In this document: positions 55,114 to 64,000 of the stretch, in pieces | How the letters are laid out: each line of letters starts with the position of its first letter | How positions within the stretch are numbered: the stretch's first letter is position 1 | Assembly (NCBI RefSeq): GCF_040054535.1 | Contig: NC_090779.1 | Span: forward strand, 22,810,501-22,874,500 | Direction: 5' to 3' | From: Antennarius striatus | Lineage: Eukaryota > Chordata > Actinopteri > Lophiiformes > Antennariidae | Length of the DNA: 64,000 nucleotides | Made by a program: the position numbers and the translations under genes | Notes under the pieces: model-generated | Database searches by the model: none | Told to the model about the DNA's origin: nothing | Seen by the model: only the letters and a program-made list of their open reading frames with translations

Positions 55114-56519
55114 TTTACAGGTTAGTTAAAAATGGTTCCCACCATTAACTCCTCAACCACAATTTAATTTAAACCAAGACGTCTTCTGAAATGATATTTT
55201 TAAATAGCACGTAATTACGAAGTTAGAACACTATTTTATCACTAATTACATTATGAACCACCGAACCACGCAGGTTTTTTAGCTCCTGTCACTGACTGAT
55301 GGCTGAATGGACACAGTTAGCATCTTAGCTTGAGCTTGTTACCATGGTAACTGACCCAACCAGTGCTGAGCAAGTACAGTACAGCTAACGGATGCTATCC
55401 TCCAAACTCTGATTTGTCATGTTTCCAGTTTATTGTGAAATGTGTATCTTCTGTTAGGATATCACAAGATTCTGTTTTAGGACTTGAAAGCTGTTCTTGC
55501 TAAGTTTATGCTAAGTTTATGCTAATTAGCGAAATCTACATATTAAAACTATCGCTGCCAACCAAACACACACTTCTCTTAGTGTACTCACATGTAGGAG
55601 GTAATTTGTGAAGGAGGAAGGTGAATATGTAACACTAATATTTACACACACACTGCGCTCTTCACACTAACTAGAAGACTAACCTGTTGATTGTCGGTGT
55701 CAGTCCATTTGTAAATACAGTCCCTGAAGATAGAGAGCGCCTGGTACCTGCTAGCAGCTTCCTGTTGATCAGCCAATCAGAAACGAGTAATTTCTTTGCG
55801 GCTTTGATGTTCAAGGTTGGTTGACAAGACACCGATTCATTCATTCATTCATTCATAGATTTGTTATGTCAGCAGCAATTGTCTGGAAATCGTAATAACT
55901 ACGCTTCCTTCATATTGTCGATGTCAGTTTAGTACATAGTCAGATTTAAAAGTATTAAACATCAAATTGTTATAATTCACTAGCCTTACATTATAGTAAT
56001 ACAGTAATAACTGTCATGTGATGTAACAGAGACTCAGGTAAAGTTCTTCATTTAAAATAAACTTACAATCTAAATTACTCCTATGTGGCAGAGGTCAGAC
56101 CTAGAACTTATTTAAACCAGTCTGTTTTTCCAAATATTAATTATTGTTAATTTGAGTACTGCATTAGTAATTAGGACCTAATTAGCTGGGTGTTTAAACA
56201 ATTAAATGCTACCCTATTATAACTGAAGTTTAATGGTGGGTCACTACATATGTAACAGTGTAAATAAGTGTTTTTGTAATGACGTTACAAAAACACCACA
56301 GTATGGAGTCAGGTTGAGCTGGCTATGGTTTAGTAAATCTGTACATGTGATTGAATGTGAATGTTCAGTGTGATTATTGTGTGCATATTATGTTATTGTA
56401 ATTAATCACACAACCACTATATGATTACTGTGGACAACCTAGAGAGACGCTGGCATGCTCTAGTTAGTCTTGACATGAACAAGATACGCAGGGAATATGT
56501 AACTGGCATGCTGATGGCA
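55114..56519. other. Divergent intergenic region, ankrd26 promoter side
   Basis: The stretch left of about 55800 should hold the ankrd26 promoter and 5' UTR. No coding exon found. A CATT tetranucleotide run occurs near 55837-55855. Transcription leaves in both directions between here and 58.4 kb. Confidence 0.45.
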
Positions 56520-56830
56520 GGCGCAAATCAATCAGTCAATCAATTGATCAACCAACTTTTATTTGTACAGCGATTCATCGCATTAACAAACATTTTGAGG
56601 CACTTTTACAGAAACAGAAACCCAACAGAATCCTCCAGAGCAAGCATAGGCAACAGCAGCAGGGATATACTCCCTAATGGAGAAAGAAACTCCGACAGGA
56701 CCCAGATTCTGGAGGGCGGACATTAGCCTTGACTGTTTGGATGGAAAAAGAAATACAATGGAGAGAAGGACAGGGTGAGTTAGAAAGAAAATTAAAATCT
56801 AGGAAGTCCACAAAGAATGTGTCTTCAGCC
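56520..56830 (+). repeat. Dispersed fish repeat, copy B
   Basis: Second copy of the repeat at 33895-34150: CAATCAGTCAATC, TTTTATTTGTACAGCG, AGAAACCCAACAGAATCCTC, AGAAACTCCGACAGGACCC. Reading frames across it are not genes. Confidence 0.75.
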
Positions 56831-57294
56831 TGAATGAGAAGAAATTCACTGTTAGATTTGGTTAGTTATTATTCCCTTTTGCAAACTTTGGACGTGGTGC
56901 CTATCATGGAGGAGGCCACGAGAACCAACTGCCACCTTGTAAATAACACAGTGATTGGTGCAAACTTAGACATTAATACTGTATGCCAAAGTAGCAGGTT
57001 TTAAAATACTGTGCATTTATTTTACATTTACCCACCCTGACAATGTTGGGTGTAAGGAGTCCAGTGATGAAGGAAAGTTTCTCTACTTTAAACATCAAAG
57101 CACAAATTAATATAAAAAAAACTTCAGCGCTACAGTCTATGCATTAAGGTTTGGGTTTGCACTACCTGCATGTCATTTCATTATTAAAAGCAGGTTCATT
57201 CACAAAAAACAAATTTCAAAATAATCTGCAGTGCAGCAGCAAAACAGGTGATTAAGATTCTGATTTTTTTGTCCTCATTCATCTTCAGTACCAG

Positions 57295-57370
57295 CTTCTT
57301 CAGCTGTCGTGGGTCACGGGGTTGCTGGAGTCTCAATACAGGTAGGCCACTCCTGCCACATGCTGGACAG
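57295..57370 (+). repeat. Dispersed repeat fragment
   Basis: GTCACGGGGTTGCTGGAGTC is the opening of the dispersed fish repeat seen at 30120 and 41340. It is truncated here where the (CA)n tract begins, the same order as in the copy at 41340. Confidence 0.6.
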
Positions 57371-57373
57371 ACA

Positions 57374-57499
<126 letters not shown>

Positions 57500-57804
57500 T
57501 AAATAACATTAAATTATCATGATCATTTATAACAGATTATTTTTATGGTATGATGTTTGAAAATTTCTTAATATTATAACCATGAGGAACATTTGTTTTA
57601 TCTAAACTGTCTTATATTTTCTCCTGTTTTCAACAACAGCAAACTAAATTCATCATGCTTGGATTTCTTCAGGATTATATCCGGTAAGAGATCCATCATC
57701 ATTTTGTCAAAATATTGTTTGGTTCTACAGTATATTGAGATCAGTGACATTAACTTCCTTAATTCTACATGTCTGTCTGTTTGGATAAACACATTTAATT
57801 AAAT

Positions 57805-57860
57805 AATCCCCCTCTGGGATTAATAAACTATCCATCTATTTATCCACCTATCCATTAAAT
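57805..57860 (+). mobile_element. Retroelement 3' tail with ATCT-like repeats
   Basis: CCCCTCTGGGATTAATAAAC followed by TATCCATCTATTTATCC matches the tail in rbl2 intron 1 at 28795-28850. Only the 3' end is recognised. Confidence 0.6.
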
Positions 57861-57861
57861 C

Positions 57862-58112
57862 AAATCAACTGGACTCACAGAAAGTTCCTTGGAGACGTCC
57901 TTTCAGTATTGAGCTACTATGGTTGACTCACTTGAAGTGGCTCCTATTAGTGACCACCATATGAGGGCTTAATGACGATCTGTGAGGTTTGCAATCCAAC
58001 GACCACCACTGACACTCCCTGACACTCTTACCACCAACCACCAGAACTGAAGAAGTCTCTTGGATGAGAGGTGAAATGCCTGCAAGGAACTTTCTACAAG
58101 TCCAGTTGATTT
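57862..58112. mobile_element. Fold-back element with about 35-bp inverted ends
   Basis: The left end AAATCAACTGGACT...AGAAAGTTCCTTG and the right end CAAGGAACTTTCT...AGTCCAGTTGATTT are inverted copies with a few mismatches, enclosing about 180 bp without coding capacity. The right half contains the CCAGAACTGAAGAAG motif common in fish genomes. Confidence 0.7.
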
Positions 58113-58392
58113 AGTTTAGCAAAAATACTAAAGTTGATAACTGATGTGGTACTAAATAATTACCAGATTTACATTAATATTTATTGTCTGATATTTTTTG
58201 TGTCTAAGCACACAAAGCACTTTTACCTGTAATCCAAAGTGAGATATCATAATACATTAGAAACAGAAAACTGTCTCTACTGAAATATAGTTTGGGTAAA
58301 ACAAAGGCTGGTGTTAATAACAGATATTTTTTACTGTGAATAACTGTTTGCACATCATCAATGTAATGAAATGACCTCAATTACAATTTCAG

Positions 58393-59887
58393 AAGGACAC
58401 AACAGAAGATGTTCACTGTCCCTGATTTTAAAAAACACCATGTGGACATTCTGGGTGACACGGCCCTTCATAGAGCAGTAGAACAAGGATGTCTGCCTGC
58501 TGTTGCTGCTCTGTTGGCAAGTAGGGCTTATGTCAATGCAGCAAATAAGGTGTGTTTTATTTCTCTACATCACAGTTACTCAGCCCCAGGAAAAATATTT
58601 GGCTCCATCAGCCCTTCATACAGAATAGACTTATTTAAATTGAGAGTAGAACAGATTCCGAAACTAGAAATTTCAGAAGTTCTTGCTCTCACAAACACAA
58701 ATTATTGTCTGTTTGTGATTATGATGTTATTTGTAGCTTGGACAAACTCCGCTGGCTGTGGCGGTTCAGGAGGGTGAGGAAAAGATCGTGGAGTTGCTTC
58801 TCAAGCACGAAGCGGACGTCGACTTCACGGACAAAAGGGAAAGGTCAGTCCTTAAACTTCACATTCTGGGTACATGTCTCATCATCTGAAAGAAAGAGTT
58901 CAGTAAAGGAAATCTCACTCATCTACTCAGCCTTGTGTTGATAGAGTCTGGAAACTATATTTTAGCACAACAAACATTTGGAACTCAACCAGAAGAGAAC
59001 TGTCAATCTCTGCAGAACTTTGTTGACCTGCTAGCTTGTCTTCAGTTGTTCAGCTGAATGCTGATACCATTGGTCGCTGAAATGTTTCCATGTGTTTGAT
59101 GAACTTGTTGCTGTGATTGTTTTACCTGCAGAACTCCATTGATAATGGCCGCTAAAGATGGAAAGGTTTCCATCGTGCGCCTGCTGCTGAAGTACAACGC
59201 TGACATCAGGCTTAAAGACCGGACAGGACAATCCGCTGAGGACTATGCCAGGAGGAATAGACACAATAGGTGAGTTTTACCTGCCATTGGATAGGAATTT
59301 CTCCTGCGTGATGAATGTGGGTGTGTCATGAGTAGAAAAAAACCCCTGATCCTTGTTATGTCAACCCCAATGGCCAGCAGCAGTCAGAGAACATCTACAG
59401 GTAGTTTAAATCAGTCTCTGAGAGGCGGCTGTTCCTGGTGTAGCGTGATCCTCATGCAAAATGACCATGTAATGAATTTATCCAAATATCTTAACATGAG
59501 TGGAAACAGAAGGAAACTGGTAGCGTCCATTATAAACACAACTTGCTAAATCCTGTCATGTCTAAGCCCACATTTAGTCTCTTAACTTGGTTTTAAAGTG
59601 TAATCTGTTATTTATTATTAGGGATTAATCTTATTTCCTGTGTACATTCTCACAGCAGAATAAAAACAGCACATATAAACTTTGAAATATGACAATTTCA
59701 CTGTTTTGACTGTTATAGATGTGCCTTTATGATCAACCAGTGTCAGCCCAAGAAGCTCAGACCAACCATGTTTTTTAAAATGCTGCCTAAGGGAAGCGTA
59801 TCATTGGGCCACTCTTCCCAAGAATCTCCAGAAGGTCCTGGTGTTTCCAACGAACAAGAAGAAAGACTGGGAACCCGCAGACGTGAG
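58393..59887 (+). repeat. Ankyrin exon module 1
   Basis: First visible a-b-c-d module. Its introns also match those of the later modules: the segment after exon a has GGAAAAATATTT and TTATTTAAATTGAGAGTA, found after exon a in module 3 and nearly so in module 2. Confidence 0.85.
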
Positions 59888-62800
59888 GTAGAGATAATGA
59901 AAGTTGTAGGTGTTTGTATGCGTTTGGTAGGTGTTTGTTCATTTTCAGTGTCCTTATCAGTCCACCTGCCGATTTCCCATTCCATTTTTTGCTCAGTCAT
60001 AAATAATACCCTTAGATACTTTAACTCCTCTGCCTGGGTGAGGGACTCCTCTCCTACCCAGAGTAAGCACTACACCCTATTTTGGCTGAGAATTATGGCC
60101 TCTACTTTAGTGGTGCTGGTCCACATCCCAGCCCCATCAATTCTGGCTGTAAACCGCTCCAGTGCGAGTTGGAGGTCACTGTTTGACAAAGCCAGTTGGA
60201 CTACTCCATCTGTAAAAAGCAGAGACAGAATCCAAAGGCCAATGAGCCTGACAGCTTCACTTGGTTGTCCATCGAAGTCTGTCCAATGAAGTGAACAGAA
60301 GGGACAGCCCTGGTGGAGTCCAAACACTGCTGGAAATGACTCTGTCTTACTGCCGCCAATGCTAAACAGATTCCCCGGAAGATGCCTCAGGGGACACGTT
60401 AGTGAGCCTGGTCCAGGTTCTAAAAGCACATGTGGATTGGTTGGGTAAACTCCCAAGTTCATTTTAGGGCTCTAGCAAGACTGTGGAGCTGGTCCCCTTT
60501 CCGGGACTCATTCCCCGACCAGGAAGCACAGGGAAACAATCCTTTCATCCATGGAGAAAACACCAAGACGTAAGCAGACAGCCAGGAGCATGATTAAGTC
60601 CACGTCAGCCGTCCGCCTCTCACCCAATACAACTCCAACAAAACACCCATCAGGACGTTAGTTCTGGAACCAGAGCTCAGCGTAGAGGTGAGGCCGACTA
60701 TATCTAGTCATAACCTCTTGCATAAACTTGAGGTCATTCCCCACCAGAAGTGTGACTGTTCATGTCCCTGAAGTGAGCTTCTACAACTGGGGAACAGACC
60801 ATGAATCCTCTGCCTTCAACTGCTGCCCAAGCCACACTGCACTGGACTCCTGTGGGTGGTGGACCCACAAGAGGACAGTCACTCTTTTGATACTGGAAGG
60901 AATCTTTGGTTTGGATAGTTTGTTCATTTGAGTTGTCTGTTTTATCAGAGTGAAACCTGGACCTCGGCCCTGCTGAGGAATGACTGTGACGTGTACCTGG
61001 TGGACGGTGATGGTAACACAGCCCTTCATAGAGCGGTAGAGAAGCCGAGTATGTCTGATACTGCATCTCTGCTGTGTCGCAGGGCTTACATCAATGCAAT
61101 AAATAAGGTGATTATATGTTTTATTCCTCCACATCCCAGCTTCTCAGCCTCAGGAAAATATTTTGATATATACAGACCAGATTTATTTAAATTAAGAGTA
61201 AAACAAGCTCAGAAACTGGCAATTTTAGAGTTTCCATGACGTCATGGACTAGAAATGTGTATTTCCTGGATAAAATATGAGTTGATAAAAAGATTGGACA
61301 CACATTTTAATACATTTTATACTCAAACACTTAATCTCTGTACATGAGCCACTACGTCCTGAAAGAGATGGATAGTCTTAAATATGAAGGATCATCATAG
61401 CCAGAAGTATGTAGAAGAAGTTAGCTTCACAAAACTTTTACTAGAATAATTAAAAGAGTAAAGATGAGGATAACATCTGTGGGGCATAGCAGATTATCTA
61501 ATTATGATGTCATTTTTAGTTTGGATTAACTCCTTTGGCTGTGGCAGTCCGTAAGGGTTACAAAGACATGGTGACGTTTCTTCTGGAACAAGGAGCTGGT
61601 GTCGACATCGGGGACATTGAAAAAAGGTGAGTCCTAAAAGATCACATCTCCTCCTCTTAAAAAAGAGTTCAACAAATGAAAATTCAGTCATCATCTACTC
61701 AGCCTTGAGTCGATAAAGAGTCTGGAAATGATAGCTTAGCCCAAAAAACATTTCTGGAGCTCAACCTAAAGAGAGCTGTCAATCAGTGTAGAACTTTGTT
61801 GACCTGCTTGCTCGTCTTCAGTCATTTAGCTGGATGATAATACTATTAGGTGTCAAAGTCTGGAAATGAATCTTCTCATGTGCTTGATGAGGCTGTTGCT
61901 GTGATTGGTTTTACCTTCAGAACTCCGCTGATGATGGCTGCTGAAGACGGAGCGATAAACATGCTGTACCCTCTGCTGAGCTTTCGTGCTGATGTCACAC
62001 TTAAAGACTATTCAGGACGAACAGCTGTGGACTATGCAGGCAGGAATGGACATTATGAGTGAGTTGTGCTTCTTGCCTTTGCAGTCGTGTTCTTAGATTG
62101 GGCGTTCCCCTGTGTGATGAATGTATATGTGTTATATAGAAAACAGAACTGATCAATGTGCCTTATATAGAGATCAATATTGGTTGATTAGCGCAGCTCT
62201 ATCTAGTGGATGCAGAGTGCAACCACAGCCACTACAATAGTTTCTCTTATAAAGCAGTTATAGGCCATTGAAGGTGCACCTTATAATCCGATGCACTTTA
62301 TAGCATAGAAAATACAGGTCGTTTAAATCAGTTTATGAGAGGAGTCTGCTCCTGTTGTAGCATGATCCTCATGCAAAATTATCATTTAATGAATTTATCC
62401 AAATATCTCAACATGAGTGGAAACAGAAGGAAGCTCTCTGTCCATTATAAACACAATTTGCTAAATCCTGTCATTTCTAAGCCCACAATTAGTCTTTTTA
62501 CTGGGTTTTAAAGTGTAATCTGTTATTTATTATTAGGAATTCATCTTTTTTTCCTGTGTACATTTAAAACACCACAGATAAACTGTAAAATATGACTTTT
62601 CCACTGTTTTGACTCTCTTGCAGATGTGCCTTTATGATCAGTGCCTATAATCCCAAGAAGGTCAGACAAACCATGTCTTTCAAAGACATGCCTGATCATC
62701 TGAAAATTACATTTGTCCATTCATCCCAAGATATTCTAGAAGGGCGTGGTGTTTCCAAAGACGAGTTGGAAAGCCAGGTTGCCCCCAGAGATGAGGTAGG

Positions 62801-64000
62801 GATGCTGAAAGTTGTCTTCTGGTTTTAAAGTTCAAACTCTACAAAGATTTTGAAGATTTATTTTTCTTCCTTGATATCCTGGATTGCTCCTACATTTTTA
62901 TTTTATCTCTGTTCTTTTTGACTCTCATTTTGATGTTTCAATTTGTTCATTTAGTTGTTCATTTTCCTCATTTTTAGCAGTGTGAATTTTAAACCAACAC
63001 ATCTCTGTTACCTACATGACAATAAAAACAGACCTTACTGTAGGTAATCCTGGATGAACACATTTGATCCTTTAATGAATGAAATTTGTCACTGGTCGTT
63101 TTGTTCATTCATTGTGTGGATGATTGTTTATTCACATCACTTCTCTGTCTATTAAGAATGAAACCTCCATCACAACGTTGCTGAAGGCTGACCCTGAACC
63201 GTTATGGGTGGACAGTGTTGGTAACACACTTCTTCATATTGCAGCAAAAGAAGGATGTGTGTCTGATGCTGCCTCTCTGCTGTGTCGTAGGGCTTACATC
63301 AATTCAATAAATAAGGTGATCATATGTTTTATTCCTCAAAACCACAGTTCCTTCGCATCAGGAAAAATATTTTTAAACCTCAGTTCTTAATACAGAACGG
63401 ATTTATTTAAATTGAGAGTAGAACAAGCTCAGAAACTGGCAATTTAAGAGATTCTTCACTAGTGCATGGAGTCATCTGGGGAAAATTCCTCTGTTACTAC
63501 TTTCTAATACTCTGAACCTCTAATATTTGAACAATGTCTGAAGAATGATGAATGTGGACGCTAAAGAAGAGGTATTCTGGCCATCAGGTGAAGATTCTCG
63601 ATGAGATCTTATTTGTTATGTAGTCTTGATGATTATCGTTCAGTTAAAATAATATGACCGACTGGAAATTTGCATTTCCTGGAGAAATTTTGCATTGAAA
63701 AAAAAGATCTGACACAGATTTTCACTTATTTGATAATGATAAATTTACAACAGACTGAAAATCTATAAATAAATCATCATGTCCTTGAAGAGGTGAACAT
63801 TTTGAAATCTGAGGGGTCATGGTAGCCAGAAATATACAGAAGAAGTTAGCGGCACAAAACTTCAAGAATAAGTAAAAGAGTAAAGATTAGGGTAACAGCA
63901 GTGAGGTTTAGTAAAGCTTTTGCTCTCACACTAATGATTTAATACAAATTAATGTCTGTTTGTGATTATCATGTCATATTTAGTTTGGATTAACTCCGTT
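58393..64000 (+). CDS. Ankyrin-only gene built of tandem ankrd26-derived exon modules (partial)
   Basis: Ten exons, GT-AG, all phase-compatible: 58393-58549, 58737-58843, 59132-59269, 59719-59887; 60949-61107, 61520-61626, 61921-62058, 62624-62795; 63157-63315, 63984 to window end. They form repeating modules a-b-c-d: a = ankyrin repeat (DGDGNTALHRAVE), b = ankyrin repeat (LGQTPLAVAVQEGEEKIVEL), c = ankyrin repeat ending KDRTGQSAEDYARRN, d = linker starting CAFMI and containing HSSQ. Exons b (107 nt) and c (138 nt) have exactly the lengths and phases of ankrd26 exons 4 and 5; a and d match exons 3 and 6. Codons in modules 1-2 are open. The first exon needs two nucleotides from an unseen upstream exon, or translation starts at its internal ATG (58409). 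Function unknown. Confidence 0.85.
59888..60948 (-). mobile_element. Decayed LINE insertion between modules 1 and 2
   Basis: The minus frame at 60070-60462 reads as a reverse-transcriptase piece of the L2/Rex type: LHQGCPFC, then LLFTDGVVQLALSNSDLQLA where a live copy would have F/YADD, and TTKVEAIILSQ. The metal-binding Asp pair is damaged. The equivalent spacer between modules 2 and 3 is only about 360 bp, so the insertion accounts for roughly 700 bp. Exact ends are unclear. Confidence 0.65.
60949..62795 (+). repeat. Ankyrin exon module 2
   Basis: Complete module: exons of 159, 107, 138 and 172 nt, 192 codons, entering and leaving in phase 0. Key strings are RRAYINAINK (a), TPLAVAVRKGYKDMV (b), TPLMMAAEDGAINML (c) and CAFMISAYNPKKVRQTM (d). 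Confidence 0.88.
63157..64000 (+). repeat. Ankyrin exon module 3 (cut by window edge)
   Basis: Exon a (159 nt, RRAYINSINK) is complete, with acceptor TATTAAG rather than CAG. Exon b starts at 63984 (TTTGGATTAACTCC, same as module 2) and runs past the end. Confidence 0.85.

Noticed and set aside
56421-56726. 101-aa plus-strand ORF
   Set aside because: Lies mostly within a dispersed fish repeat also present at 33895-34150.
59729-60289. 186-aa plus-strand ORF taken as one protein
   Set aside because: Its first part is exon d of ankyrin module 1; after the GT donor at 59888 it runs into intron and the antisense of a LINE.

Overview
The window is nuclear DNA of a ray-finned fish, most likely a teleost. 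Genes are split into many short exons with GT-AG junctions. The intergenic DNA holds Tc1, hAT and LINE remnants, (CA)n tracts, ATCT-tailed retroelement ends and dispersed repeats typical of fish. Every recognisable protein is closest to vertebrate families. All identifications come from reading translations and remembered family sequences; no search was run.

Layout, left to right. 1-4.0 kb: 3' two-thirds of a glucose-6-phosphate isomerase gene (gpi, +). 5.2-7.6 kb: a five-exon 17-beta-hydroxysteroid dehydrogenase type 2 gene (hsd17b2, +). 7.8-9.0 kb: a decayed Tc1/mariner element. 9.9-11.8 kb: mphosph6 (-), next to hsd17b2 as I recall it being in human 16q. 12-15.8 kb: a gene-free stretch with tRNA-like elements and two perfect hairpins. 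15.8-16.7 kb: a sorting nexin of the SNX20 type (-, N-terminal exon not found). 19.4-29.3 kb: complete 22-exon rbl2/p130 (-). 31.1-32.5 kb: an intact three-exon HARBI1-like (Harbinger transposase-derived) gene (-). 34.6-35.5 kb: an intronless enkurin-domain ORF (-).

36.9-64 kb is dominated by ankrd26 and relatives derived from it. A complete ankrd26 gene (-, 33 modelled exons, about 1,980 aa) occupies 41.8-55.1 kb: ankyrin repeats at the N terminus, an acidic middle, coiled coil at the C terminus. Downstream of it lies a six-exon coiled-coil-only gene (-, 342 aa) whose exons 3-6 look like a reduced copy of ankrd26 coiled-coil exons. Upstream, in the opposite orientation, starts an ankyrin-only gene (+) made of tandemly repeated four-exon modules. 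Each module matches ankrd26 exons 3-6, with identical lengths and phases for two of them. At least two complete modules and the start of a third are visible, and the array runs off the window.

The main finding is therefore a lineage-specific break-up and expansion of ankrd26: an ankyrin-only exon-module array on one side and a coiled-coil-only derivative on the other. It resembles in kind, but is independent of, the primate POTE/ANKRD families. Secondary points are the intronless enkurin gene, the HARBI1-like gene with an altered catalytic triad, and several perfect hairpins of unknown origin.
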